From Mastigamoeba balamuthi (lineage: Eukaryota > Evosea > Mastigamoebida > Mastigamoebidae), in NCBI GenBank assembly GCA_902651635.1, contig CACRSC010000055.1, positions 140,592-204,591 on the forward strand: a stretch of 64,000 nt of DNA, read 5' to 3'. Below the pieces are notes generated by a model that worked only from the letters and a program-made list of their open reading frames with translations, was not told where the DNA came from and made no database searches. Below, in pieces: positions 1 through 11,399 of this stretch (positions are counted from its first letter, which is position 1; every line of letters begins with the position of its first letter). The translations under genes were made by a program, and so were the position numbers.

Positions 1-250
1 TGTTTCTGTGGGCAGACAGTGGCTGCCAAAATATCTTCCTGGCCGTTGAGGTATCTTGCCCTTTTCTCTAGATTCCGGCTCCCCTCTTAGGGAGGTGTGG
101 GCTGACCACCGGCGTCCGTGCCACCGCTGCGCATCCTGGTCGCCGTGCAGCGCTGGGGATGCGTCAGGAGCTCCAGTGACCGAACAAGAACGCAGTTTTG
201 TGCTTTTGGGAGAGCAATTGTATGGCTCCGCAATCGTAGGCTCTCGCTTG

Positions 251-3240
251 CTATTTCGCGGCCTCGCACGACAGCACGTCGACATCGGCCGTTCTGGTCG
301 CTGTGGCCGCGTCCTCTGAGTCGATGGGCGCCAGCGGGACCACGCTGTTGCTGTTGACGTTTGCCATCAACTCGACCCCGCCGCCCTGGCCACCGGCACA
401 CAGGCTGAGGCCGCTGGGCCCCCGCTGGTGCGCAGCCACTGCGCTCGGGTCCTGCTGCATATTCTCCGCCATCTCGGCCTGCTCGACGCGGACTGTGTAC
501 GGCTGGCCCTGCGAGTCGACCATCACGACCTGCCCGGGCGAGCAGTCGGCGGGGCAGTCCGGCGAGGGCTGCTGCACGATGCCGCTGGGCGGCAGCAGCT
601 CGGGGCTCCCCACGCCCGTGTCTATGAAGAGCTCGGGCATGGGCGAGCCGAACGAGGTCGGCGGGAAGTCGTCCTCGGACGGCACGAACGTGGCGTTGCC
701 CGAGATCTCCATGGGCATGTTGAGCGGCCGTGGCCCGTTCTTGACCTTCCTCCTGCCACCGAGCGGATGCCCAGTTGGCACGGAGCTCTGGTGTCGAGTG
801 CGATGGGGGGGGGGGACGAGCAGCGAGGGGCGCACGCGTAGAAGAGGGCGCAGACGACGGCCACGAGGAGAAGGAGGCCGGACCCGCCCCCGACGCCGCC
901 GGCAATGGCGACCTTCCGCTTGGCCTCGGCGCCCACGCCTTCGCGGGCGCAGTGGGGCGACAGCGGAGACGTGGGGTGGAACCCGCTGACGCACGAGCAC
1001 TCGGAGCAGCCGTCCCCCGAATCGCACCTGCGCTGCAGCCCTGAGCTCCGAGGCGCGGCGAGGGAAGAGAGGGTCGCACTGCTCGCTGTCGTCGATGTGG
1101 CCGTTGCCGCAGCCAGTGCAGAACTTCTCTCTGAAGCGGTAGGGGCTGTGGCCCGCCTGGCAGGTGCAGTTGGCCTCGCAGAACGCCCCGCTGTCGCACT
1201 CCTCACCCTCCACAACCTCGCCGTCTCCGCATCCTGACCAGTAGGTCAGCAGTGCAAAAGAAGGGGAGGGGGGGTCGATGGTGGGGGGGGCTCACGCGGG
1301 TAGCAGTGCCCGTTTGGCGGGTTGTGGCTGTGGTACCCGAGCTGGCACAGACAGTTATCCGGTTGGCAGTGGTCACCGCCGTCGCAATCCTGAGACCCTG
1401 ACCGTCAGAGCGAGGTACTACGGTGCAGGGGATACCTCCGGGGGCGAGGCCCAGCTCTCGACATGCCCGTTCCCGCACCCTAGTCCCGGAGCATAAGCTG
1501 AGGGCGCGGCTAGAGGCGTCTTGAGATACCGGGAGGAATGCACTTGGCGTCGTAGCCGCAGACTTCTTGACTCCTCGGGCAATTGAACACCGTCAAGTGC
1601 GAGTCGCAGTCGGGGTCGTAGTCCCCGCAGTTGCAGTCGCAGGCGACGCCGTCGTGGTACTGCACCACTGAGCAGTTCCACAGAGCGGGTACTGCGCCGA
1701 GTCGTTGGAGTCGGGCGGGCGACGGATGGCAGCAGGGGAGGGCACTCACCCGCGCACTTGCCGTTGACGCACTGCCAGTCGTCGGCGCACGACGTCTCGT
1801 TGTAGGGGCTGAGGCAGTCGGGGTCCATCACGCCGCATTCGCAGTCGCAGCGGTGGCCGTCGCCGTACCGCTCCTTCCCGCACGTCCACGTCTCTGCGCA
1901 GTGCGAGCCGTCAGCGCCACAGCCGGTGGCCGCCCCTCACCCGAGCACTGCGACTGGGCGCCGTCGGACCACGAGCAGAACGGGATGGAGAGGTTCGCCT
2001 GGTTGCCGCAGACAGAGACAGGAGCGAAGGGGTCGAAGCAGTCGGGGTCAGGGTCGCCACCGCACTCGCACTGGCAGCCGTCGTAGGCCCAGTAGCTCTT
2101 GAGGTCGCAGGCCTTGGTGTCCCACGACGGTGCTGCGACACGAGCGCGGGATCAGCCGAGGCCCGAGGCCAGAGCCGCCTGCTGGGGGATACGAACCAGT
2201 GCATCTACCCGAGCTGTCGCAGATGGACTCGCGGCCGCAGTCGGGGCTGCGGGGGTCTCTGGCGCAGGCAGGGTCCCACGCCCCGCAGTTGCACGAGCAC
2301 ACGCTGTCGTTGTAGGCCGCCGGAGAGCAGGTCCATAGAGGGGGCACCGAGCTGCGTGCTGGGCGCAGAGGCTCAGCGAGGAGAGGGAGGGGGTGCAGGA
2401 GGGTGCTCGTAACAGTGAGGGACGCCGTCTGCCCTGAGGGCGAGCGCCCGTATGATCCCCAGTGTGTCGGGAGAGCCGTGGCAGAGGATCCACCCGTCGG
2501 GCATGGAACCGTCCAGCACCAGGCGGCCCACGGAGAGGTCGACCGACACGACCACCCCGACCGTCCCGCAGGACCACCAGTTGACGCCGATGAACACCCC
2601 CCGGGACCTCGCGACTGCGCAGGAGGACCAGCCAGCGCACATGAATTCAACTCGACTAGTGTGGGCCTGGTGCACGAAATTGCACGATTTAAGGCGATCA
2701 CGCACCCAGGCCGGCAGGGCCGAGGTCCACGGTGGCCCAGCGGGGGCTGGCATCGAAGACGAGCGGGCGGAAGGCGTGGGAGGCGACCAGGGCGCCCGGG
2801 CGGAGCGAGTTGTCCTGCACCACGGCGTCGAACATCTCCACGGATCCCCGCACCACCGTGCCGTTGTTGCCCCTGGGGGCCACCAGGATGAAGCAGACGC
2901 TCGTGTACCGCCACGGGACCTCGTGCGGGGTGAAGAGCTGCACCATCCTGCCGCCGTACAGGACGCCTGGCCCCGGAGACGGTGCGGGGGGTGCGAATGT
3001 CTCAGGTTGGGAACTTTGTAGGAAAGGAACAGAGTGGGCGTTTGTTGTGTTGTCCACACCCGTGCCGTCGCAGAGGTGCTGCGTCGCCGAGGGCAGCTGC
3101 GTGGCGATGGAGGTGTACGGCGGGCTGTCGTAGGCCTCTGTCGCGTTGGTGGGCTCGGGGCACGCGCGCGCCCCGAGCAGCAGGGATCCCGGGAGCAGCA
3201 GGAGTAGCAGGTGGCAGCACCGGCGCATGCACGGCAGCAT
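251..3240 (-). CDS. Cys-rich type I membrane protein, paralogue B
   Basis: Predicted cell-surface receptor-like protein of unknown ligand. The ATG at 3240 opens a strongly hydrophobic signal peptide. An N-terminal globular domain follows (exons 3240-3060, 2966-2706 and one starting at 2614; all phases fit). Next come several Cys-rich modules with the core C-x-C-x-C-G-x-x-D-P-x-C, then DUF4215-like repeats (CGNGHIDDSEQCD, DGCSECSC). A Gly-rich/hydrophobic membrane helix (KVAIAGGVGGGSGLLLLV, about 925-835) precedes a cytoplasmic tail containing GPRPLNMP. About seven or more introns; only the first three exon borders were fixed to the base. It is the tandem paralogue of the gene at 3606-6557, with the same domain order. 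The function is inferred from architecture only. Confidence 0.75.
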
Positions 3241-3605
3241 CTTGTGCACTGCAGTTTCTCTTCCTACCCACGACTTGGGCTGGAAAAATCCTCTCCCTAC
3301 GAGGCGAATCTTGCGGCGTCACCAACAGCCCGCCACGCGGGCCGATCGCCGGTCGGTGAAGAGGCAGGTCCCCGGGGTGTGGGATACGCCACTGCAACTG
3401 TCTCCGATCGGCAGGTGCAAAGCACCAGAATTGGGCAGGAAAAATCTGCTCTCCCTGCAGGCGCTCCCGACCTGTTGCCTTCCTGTTGCAAAGCGAGCAG
3501 TGGCGTGGCCGCCTTCCCGAGGCCCTTCTGCCTCTGGCACGTGCCGCTGGGACAACAGAGCTCGGTGTTTGATACTGTCAAGCGAAGAAGACGACCGAGG
3601 GGGTG
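3241..3605. other. Intergenic spacer between tandem receptor genes
   Basis: This 365-bp spacer should hold the 3' UTR of the upstream receptor gene and the promoter of the downstream one. I see no gene, repeat or recognisable control element in it. Confidence 0.5.
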
Positions 3606-6557
3606 CTACTCGGCGGCTGGAGAGACAGGGCCTGGGCTCTGGACCCCGGGCGAGCCCTCCGCCCTCACTTTCGCTTCTGGCGGCTGCGCGGCCTGCTGCG
3701 GCCCCTCGACCTCCATCATCTGCGTGCTCTGGGACGACACGACAAACGAATGCCCCTGAGAGTCCACGTACAACGCCTGTCCGCCGGACCCCCCGGACAG
3801 CTGCGCCGAGAACGGTGGGGTCGGGGTCGCCGTCACTGCGGCCGTCTCCGCCCCGGCAGGAGAGCTGCCCTGCGGGGATCCCGTGCACTCGAGGCCCGGG
3901 TCGGACGTCACGAACGTTGCCGCGGGCCCCGCGAGCTCCACGGGCATGTTGAGTGGCCTGGGCCCGTACTTGGCCTTCCTCCTGCGCCCAAGCAGCGAGT
4001 GAGGGCTGCAGACGACCACCCCTTCCGGTGGGCACGTACACATAGACGATGGCAGCGGCGATGACTACGAGCAGCAGGAAGCCTCCCGAGCCGCCGACGC
4101 TGCCCGCGATGACGGCGGTCTTCTTCGAGTCCGCCACGCTGTCGGGTATGCAGACGTTCTGAAACCTGGCGCCTCTGCGGTACTCCCTCTGGCAGGTACA
4201 GTTTCGGTTGTCGCACCCTGGCACGCCGTCGCACCTGCAGGGTGTGAGCGCGAGAAAGAGAGCTTCGGAGGGGGTTAGCACTCTTCTTCTCCCTCCAGGT
4301 GGCCGTTGCCACACCCTGCAGAGGCCATCAGGTCAGTCAGCCAGCGGCGCTTCTACGGTCCCCACTCACCAGAGCAGTTCGTCGAGCCAGCCGCCCGCTC
4401 GTGGCCAGGAAGGCAGTGGCAGTTCACGCAGTACCTATCCCCGTCGCACTCCTCCTCGGCGACAACCTTCAGGTCGCCGCACACTGCGCTTCGAGTGCTC
4501 AGAATCCTCACCCTCAAGCCGCTCCGGCCGCTGCAGGGGAGAGGGCCCTACCTGGCACGCAGCCGCCTCTGGGGGGCTGCTGCATCTTGTATCCCGGCTC
4601 GCACAGGCACTTGTCCTTCAAGCAGTGGGCTCCTCCGTCGCATTGCTGCAGGGTTGCTGGGTGAATCGTCCCGACGCGAGGGGGTAAAGAGAGTCCCCCG
4701 ACCTCGCTCGGCGTGTTCCACGTCTCGACGTGATTGTTCCCGCATCCGGCTATTCGACAGCAGCGTAAGCCGTAGATGTGTGCGGGGGCGAGGCCGAACC
4801 CGGTTGAACACACTGCCCATTGTAGCCGCACTGCTGCTCCTTCCTCTTGCAGTTGAACACGCCGACTTTCTGGTCGCAGTCCGGGTCGTAGTCTCCGCAG
4901 TTGCAGTCGCAGTACTGGCTGTCGTTGTAGTTACTGCTGTCGCAGAACCAGCGAGGCGGTACTGTGCATCCGAGGGCGTGAGGGGGATCACCCGGTGGAG
5001 GGTGAGTGCTGGCGCCTACCTGCGCAGGTGCCGTCGACACACCTCCAGTTGTCCCGGCACGACGTCTGCTTGATCGACGAGACCAGGCAGTCGGGGTCCA
5101 TCATGCCGCACTCGCAGTCGCACACCTTGCCGTCGTTGAACCTCTCGGGGGCGCAGCCCCATCTCTCTGCGACCCCCGACGGATCAGCAAAGAGAACCGA
5201 CGCCACCTTCCACTGCTTGCCTGTGCACTTAGACGCTACTCCGTAGGACCACGCGCAGAATGGGGTGCGGAGGTCTTTCCTGCTGCACACGGCCACGGGC
5301 GCGTAGGGGTCGAAGCAGTCGGGGTCAGGGTCGCCGCCGCACTCGCACTGGCAGCCGTCGTAGGCCCAGTAGCTCTTGGTGTCGCACACGCTCGCGTTCC
5401 AGTGCGGGGCTGGTCCGCCCAGGCAGTCAGAGCGCCAGAGCCGTGCCTGCAACGCTGAGGGTGGGGCGGTGCTTGCCTGTGCATCTGGCGGTGTTGTCGC
5501 AGATGGAGATGTCGACACAGTCGGGGCTGTGGGGGTCGCTGGCACACGCTGGGTCCCACTCGCCGCAGTTGCACGAGCACACGTTGTCCGTGTATGCCGC
5601 AGGGGCGCAGGTCCACGACGGCGGCACCGAGTCGCGAGCTGGACGGGGGCAAGAGAATTGAAAAGCGTGAGACGGAGGAGAGAAAGGTCAAGAGAGACAG
5701 TGAGCGGAGTACAACAGAACGGAACACATGAAGAACGTGAGAAGCCAGAGGTGAGAGCCAGATCAAGTGAAAGAGGCAGTGAGGTACGATGAGGATGGCC
5801 GTCTGCTGTGAGAGCCAGAGCCCTCACGGTGCCCAGAACGCCGTAGTTGCCAAAGCACTGCTCCCACTGGCGCGTCAGGGCGTTGAACGAGAACACCTGC
5901 CGAGGCACCGAGGATTCGGTGGTCGCCACCCGCATGCCGAACGGGGAGCAGGACCACCACTGAATCCCCAGGAACACCCCCCGGTTCCACGCCACTGCGA
6001 AGGCAGAATCACAGTCAGATATTCGCCAGGAGATCCCGGGGAATCGGGAATACAAATATCCAACTGATTCAAAACGCGCCCATTTCTGCACGGGAGAGGT
6101 CCACGGAGACCCACTCGTTGCTCTTGGCGAAGTGGACCGGGGCGAAGGTGAACGACTTGAGGACGCCTCCCGGGACGAGCCCTCTGCCTCCCTCGGGCAC
6201 CTCTGCTGCGTACATGTCGACTTTGCCCCACACGCCCTCGAGGGAGCCGCCAGACGACAGGCTGAAGCAAACGCTCGTGAACCGCCACGGGACGCTCTTC
6301 TGGACGAACAGCTGGGCCCACTTGCCAGCGTAAAACCCGTCTGAGCCGGTGGAAAAGCGTTAAATCTGGAAATCGATCGGAAAAATCCTTGCGTGGCTGC
6401 TCGCACCCCCGTCGCACGGGTGCTGGGCCTGGGAGACGACCCTGCGCGTGATGTTGGTGTAGGCCTCGTCGGGGAGGCCGGACGCGTTGGCCATGGGGCA
6501 GGCGGTGGCCGCGGCGCACGAGACCAGCGCGGCGAGGAGCAGCGCGTGTGGCCGCAT
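3606..6557 (-). CDS. Cys-rich type I membrane protein, paralogue A
   Basis: Paralogue of the gene at 251-3240 with the same plan. The ATG at 6557 starts a signal peptide (MRPHALLLAALVSCAAATAC). Exon 2 (6340-6080) aligns with the partner's exon 2 at matching motifs (AQLFVQKSVPWRFTSVCF here, VQLFTPHEVPWRYTSVCF there). Modules with CNCGEWDPAC, CECGGDPDPDC, CECGMMDPDC and CNCGDYDPDC follow, then EGF/DUF4215-like repeats. The membrane helix is VIAGSVGGSGGFLLLVVIAA and the tail carries YGPRPLNMPVE. Its second intron appears to start with GC (6079), where the partner has GT at the equivalent site. Role unknown; probably a receptor or adhesion protein. Confidence 0.75.
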
Positions 6558-6861
6558 GCCAGTAGGGGAGATTCTTGGAGCTGTGCTGAAAAAATCTAGA
6601 ATAGTGAACTGACCTGCGGTGCCAACGCAGACTGCAACGCAACTCGCTCGCAGTTCGTCGCGGCGGGTGGTGTGGCAAGAACAACGGGCTCAGACCAATA
6701 CCTGTCAGACACTGTCGTTCGTTGTTCTCTGATCGCAATTTCGGATCCAATAATCAACTGAAATAACAATGTTGCCGTAATGAATGTGGCGCTGGAAGTG
6801 GTGCAGAAAAGGTCCACAGCCGAATTCATATCGGGCTCAATTGGTAGCAGGAGCTCTCAGG
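6558..6861. promoter_or_regulatory. Divergent promoter region
   Basis: This is a 304-bp gap between receptor gene A (leftward) and the RibD-like gene (rightward). By position it must contain both start regions. No TATA or other element stands out. Confidence 0.4.
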
Positions 6862-7678
6862 ATGGAGTCACCGCACCGCAGCCGCCCCCACACCGTGTTC
6901 CACGTCGCGGCCTCTGCCGACGGCTGCACGGACTTCCCCGAGATCGACATCCAGACCTACTACGCCACAGCCGCCCGTGCGTGGCCCGGCGCTGCCTCCC
7001 TGACGGGCGCCGACACGTTGGTCGTCGCCTCGCGCAGGTTCGCGCTGCCCACCGACGACCCCCACGACCCGGCCCCGGCCCCGGCCTGCGCCCCGTCGTC
7101 GCCCGGCAGCGGCCCCCTCGTCGTCATCGACACCAAGGCGAGCGAGACCCGAGTTTGGCCACACGGGTTTTGTTTCCCGTTGACTGACGTGTCCGCTTCC
7201 GCGTTTGGCTTCGGGTTGTTCTCCGCACCCCGCGGTCCATCTTCAGGGGCGCGTCAGGTGCTGGCGCGCGCTGCTCTCGCAGCCGCACTGGAGCAGCTGC
7301 GCGAGCGTGTGCACGGAGCGCACACCGGCGGAGCACGTGGCGTACCTGAGGTCGCTGGGCGTGGCCCCCGTCGTCGTCCCCGAGACCCCGGCGGGCTTCT
7401 GCGACCTGCGCGCCGCCCTCGACGAGGTGGAGAGGCGGTTCGCGCCGGCGACGGTCAGGGTCGACAGCGGTGGCACGCTGGCCGGGGCGTTGCTGGCCGC
7501 GGGCATCCTCGACGAGGTGAGCGTGCAGGTGGCCCCCGTGCTCGTGTGCGCCGGCGGGACGCAGTTCGCGTGGGCCAAGAGCGCCGGCACGGGTGTCGGC
7601 AGGCCCGCGCTCTCGCTCAAGTCCTGCGAGAGGCTCGGGGACATCGTCTGGCTCCGCTACGACGTCCGCGGCAGCTAG
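6862..7678 (+). CDS. RibD C-terminal/DHFR-like reductase domain protein
   Basis: Likely an NAD(P)H-dependent reductase of the RibD C-terminal family, which in riboflavin synthesis reduces the ribosylamino-pyrimidine intermediate. The ATG at 6862 is followed by VFHVAASADGCTD, the family's A-x-S-x-DG start. Next come GADTLVVASRRF and PLVVIDTK. After one intron come the VRVDSGGTLAGALLAAGILDE motif and the VQVAPVLVCAGG strand. Exon 2 is 7247-7678. The donor is either GC at 7138 (giving DTK-GRVRCW) or GT at 7153; both keep frame. There is no deaminase domain. A dihydrofolate-reductase role or another pteridine substrate cannot be excluded. Confidence 0.7.
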
Positions 7679-7776
7679 GCACGGCGCCAGAGGCCCCCCG
7701 TTCCACGCCCTCCCCCGTACGTGTGTATATCGAAAGCAGGAATCCCTGTGGGGCTGTTGGGACACACGCACAGCGT

Positions 7777-9254
7777 TCACGAGTCCGACGGGGCGGCAGA
7801 CGGGGCAGACGGGGCAGGAGGGGCGGGGGGGTCCCTCCTGCGCGTGGCCACGAGCAGCATGTTCTCGAGGGAGACGCTGGGGGCGACGTAGGTGAACAGG
7901 TTGGCGTCGAACCCGCGGTCGCGGAGCCAGAGGCAGCGCCCGGCGCAGAGCAGGTGCCTCGCCATCCTGCCGAGCTCTGCGCGCTCGGCGTTGGTCAGCC
8001 CCCCGTTCTCGGGCGGCCTGCGCTCGTCCGTGACGTCCATCGCGCACGTGCACCAGCTGACGATGTTGCAGAGCGCGCGGAACTCGGCGGGGCTGAAGCC
8101 CGCGTCCCGGACCCACCGCTTGTTGACGTACGCGCGCCACGAGCACTTGTGGAAGCAGCACTGCGCAAAGACGACGCCGGCGAAGCGCTTGGGGGCGATG
8201 CCCGCGCCGTCGCCGGCGGCCAGCGAGCACATGCAGCGCAGGCTGAGGTCGCTGGCGGCGCCGCAGAGGTGCTTGCCGTAGGCGGCGACCGAGGGGCTCG
8301 CGGCGAGGCCCTCGACGCGCGAGGCGTCAAAGTCCTTGATGTCGATCAGCACGCGCTCAAAGTCCTCGGTGCCGCGCTCGGCCTTGTGCTTGAACCTGCC
8401 GCGGTCGATGAGCCAGAAGCGCCCGTGGACCGACGCGGCCGCGAGCGCCATGGCGACGCTGATCGAGAGCTTGGCGCGGCCGGCGCCGAACTCGATGTAG
8501 CTGCTGCACTCGAGCAGCCCCGCCCTCTGCATGTGCGCCACGATCGAGCTGTGCTGCTCGCTGTGCTTGGCCGAGCCCCTGCATCCGCCGACGTCTTCCG
8601 CGCTCAGTGGCCGCAACAAAAATCAACTGACACGCGCGGCAAAACACAAGTGCAGAACAAAAAAGAGGGCTTTCACTCGTAGCTCGAGAACCCCAACCCA
8701 CTGATGACGCCACCGCAAACCCCGAACTCTCGCAGAAACCGAAACCAGCAGACACAGGCGTTGACGTCATCGTGCAGAGAGAGAGAGACGCCCAGAAGAG
8801 GCAGAGGGCGCAGGCAGGGGGCGCACTTGTCCTCGGCGTCGCAGACGGGGTGGCGGAGCGGGAGGTCGACGACGGGGACCTCGGCGAGGCAGCGGGCGTG
8901 GGCGGCCCTGAGCCTGCCGACGAGGCCCCACGGCAGCACCGCCGGGCCCTCGTCCTCCTCCTCCTCGGCGCCCGACCCCGCGTTGGCGTCGAGCGCGTAC
9001 GAGGGCAGGCTGGGCGCGCACTTGATGGCCGTGCCCGGGCACTTGCGCAGGTGGCTCTGGAGGCGCCAGGGCTCGACCGAGTGGTGCGGGTCCAGCGGGC
9101 AGGGCACCTTGGTCGCGCTCGCCGTGTGCGCAGCGCAGAACGCCGACCCGCGCGTGCGCTGCATGTGGCAGAAGCGCTTGCGCGTCGCCAGCCACAGGGA
9201 GCAGCGCGTCGCGTCGGTCTGCACGTGCTGCTGCGGTTCGGGCTCCGCCTCCAT
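7777..9254 (-). CDS. TRM13: tRNA 2'-O-methyltransferase TRM13
   Basis: TRM13 methylates the 2'-O of residue 4 in some tRNAs. Exon 1 (9254-8827) carries the family's N-terminal zinc-binding segment (CSLWLATRKRFCHMQRTRGS with FCAAH) and a U11-48K-type CHHC finger (CPLDPHHSVEPWRLQSHLRKC). Exon 2 (8578-7777) has the Rossmann SAM-binding motif YIEFGAGRAKLS, YGKHLCGAASDLSLRC, and the terminal VSLENMLLVATRR. The 248-bp intron (donor GTGCGC) joins DAEDK to GSAKHSEQHSSIV in frame, as in human TRMT13. Length and motif order are normal. The start codon lies only about 50 bp from a DNA transposon end. Confidence 0.92.
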
Positions 9255-9307
9255 GTGTCGCGCGCCGCTGGGGGGAAGGAAGAGATTCTGGGAGATCTGC
9301 TGCGGTA

Positions 9308-9350
9308 GAGCACCCGGAAAAATCCGCGCCACCCGAAAAATCCGCGCCAC
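9308..9350 (+). repeat. Left terminal inverted repeat
   Basis: A 43-bp repeat that is the exact reverse complement of 10974-11016. It contains two tandem copies of a unit reading about CCGAAAAATCCGCGCCA, probably paired transposase-binding sites. Confidence 0.93.
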
Positions 9351-9366
9351 CGACAACAGAGAAATT

Positions 9367-10963
9367 TCAGCGTTGTTGAGGACGAAAGAGGCCCGCGCCC
9401 GCCATCATGGCGGCGACGAGGGGGTTGAGAGGGGCGACGGCCTGGGGGGCAGGTGCGGGCGCGTGCTGGAGGGGCTGCGGGGGGGCGGCGGCTGTCCCCT
9501 GGCGCAGGGCGGCAATGACCTCTGCAGAGGTGAGGACGCGGCTGTCGATGCGCACACCCGTCCGCGTTAGATACGGATGGCGTGGGGCGATAGCGGCTGA
9601 GACGTAGTCGCATCTGTCCAGTATGAGTTCTGGGCGGAGTGGGAACAGGCCACCACGGGAGAAACCGGAACGAACTGTCTCATCATACAGGGCATGATAG
9701 AGGGCCTTCCTGGCTGCAGAGAGCAGTCGTTCACGTTTATCATTGAGTGTCATAGTGCCTGTAAAGGAGATCTCCCGAGTGAGGTGGTGCTTGAACACAG
9801 CAAATACACAGAGATCAAGAGGCTGCAGTATGTGTGTGCAGTGTGAGGGAAATGTCATAACATAGATGTTGTCCCTCATCAGCTCCTCGAGCAGATCCGC
9901 ATTAGCACGTGATGAGTGGCTATCCAGAAGGAGAACCACTGGGGCATGAGGCTGACCGTGCTGCTCCCTGCGCTGGTGAATCTCGGGAACGAAGATTTTT
10001 TCCATCCACTCGGAAAAAATCTTCCTGTTTATCCATCCCTTGGATGACCCTGCGAAGTTATAGTAGCCCACGTAATTGACAGCACCTCCAGGCAAATTAA
10101 TCAGAGGAAAGATCAGACCGGGCTGAAGATGTGTTCCATCAGCACCAATGCAGAGTATAAGAGTAACATGCTCTGTCCAATTTGGAACATGACGTATCCC
10201 ATGACGCCTGACACAATCAGCATCATAAATAACGACCTTGCGCTTATCAGTGCCTGGTGACAAAAACATCTCATCAAGATTGAAGAGTTGCCAGTCAGCT
10301 AGACGAAGTTCTGATTGAATCTGTTGATATAGGCCAAACCAGAGAGCAAGCTCCTCTCTTGATGCCTTGCGTTCCTAAAAGTATGTTAAAATCAATATAT
10401 GTATACAAATATATAGAAAGTTGGAAAATAATATTGACGTCATTTTACGAACCTCCTCAATCAGGCGAGGATGGGCCAAACGAATCTCTTGATATCTCTG
10501 AAGCATCTTGACTGCCCAGTCCGAAGTAAGAACCGGAATCATATCACTTGGATCGACCTGAATTCTATTATTGATAATTCGTCTTGCCTAATTGGATATT
10601 AAGTTGTGATAGTAAGAATTGGGTTTATTATTTCTCCAAAAATAGTACCTCCTCAACAACATCTGCAATCTCGGGATCCTCCCCCTCGTTGAGGAAGAAG
10701 TCACGGAGCCACCTCAACAGCAGCTCCTCCTCGTCCTCTCTCAGTTGGCGGGGACGACCTAGTTCGTGAGGCTCTCGTTTTGCTGCTGTAGCAGCATTGG
10801 CCCTCTCCAGAGACCTTCTTGATACTCCTGTGGAGGCACATGCACAGCGTGTGCTGAAACCATGGCTAATAAGCCACCTTGCCTTTGCCTCTGCACTTCC
10901 CTGATCGCGACCCTCCTGGGTTGCCAGCAGCAGGCGGGCTTCGTTCCTCTTGGTATTTGCCAT
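9367..10963 (-). CDS. pogo/Tigger-like transposase
   Basis: Transposase of 485 residues. Exons are 10963-10649, 10587-10453 and 10374-9367, and all phases agree. The N-terminus looks like a CENP-B-type helix-turn-helix (CASTGVSRRSLERAN, then GRPRQLREDEEELLLRWLRD). The catalytic triad is visible as NLDEMFLSPG, VVLLLDSHSSR and HILQPLDLCVF. The gene fills the element between its inverted repeats. The introns are AT-richer than the exons, with donors GTACTA and GTTCGT. Probably functional at the protein level. Confidence 0.88.
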
Positions 10964-10973
10964 TGTTTTCAAA

Positions 10974-11016
10974 GTGGCGCGGATTTTTCGGGTGGCGCGG
11001 ATTTTTCCGGGTGCTC
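10974..11016 (-). repeat. Right terminal inverted repeat
   Basis: Exact inverted copy of 9308-9350, followed by the TA target duplication. Confidence 0.93.
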
Positions 11017-11018
11017 TA

Positions 11019-11399
11019 TCTCTCCTGAGAGATTCAGCCACTGGATTTCCGTCATCGCTCCCCCACGTGGGTTCCTGCGCTTTGGCCTCGCTCACAGTAT
11101 TGGCCACCGCTCATTGCCCGATTTGCCACACACGTGGAGCATTCTCACACTCTCGGCCCAGCAGTCTGCCCCCTCGCAGCGCGTGGCGCACACACCTACC
11201 CAGAGGAAACCTTCAAGGGACCGATGGCCTGAGTGGCCGGGAAAGACTGAATGAGCGCCCATCTTGTTGATTTGGATTCCCACAACACGTGACGCACGCC
11301 ACAGCGAGGAGAATAGCATGGGAATCGTCCGATGATGTTGGCCTCGTCTTCTTTTCCACTCCGGGGGTGTTGCAGTCGTGGGCAACTGATGCCCAACGT
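11019..11399. other. Intergenic region, no gene recognised
   Basis: This 380-bp stretch between the transposon and the 4E-binding-like gene would be the original upstream region of TRM13. No convincing exon, RNA gene or repeat is visible. Confidence 0.4.

Larger units (their letters stand above)
9308..11016 (-). mobile_element. pogo/Tigger-type DNA transposon, complete
   Basis: This is a 1,709-bp element bounded by perfect 43-bp inverted repeats and flanked on both sides by TA (9306-9307 and 11017-11018), the target duplication of Tc1/mariner-superfamily elements. It encodes one transposase with two introns and no visible frame damage. It sits in the 5' flank of TRM13, so its end may contribute to that gene's promoter or UTR. 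Identical terminal repeats and an open reading frame suggest recent insertion. Confidence 0.9.

Noticed and set aside
87-1199. Long Arg/Ala-rich open frame opposite or beside the receptor exons
   Set aside because: Out-of-phase shadow of GC-rich coding sequence; no domain, and it conflicts with the Cys-rich frame.
6784-8682. 632-codon rightward open frame
   Set aside because: It overlaps the RibD-like gene in a different frame and runs antisense through TRM13; its composition is typical of a GC-rich shadow.
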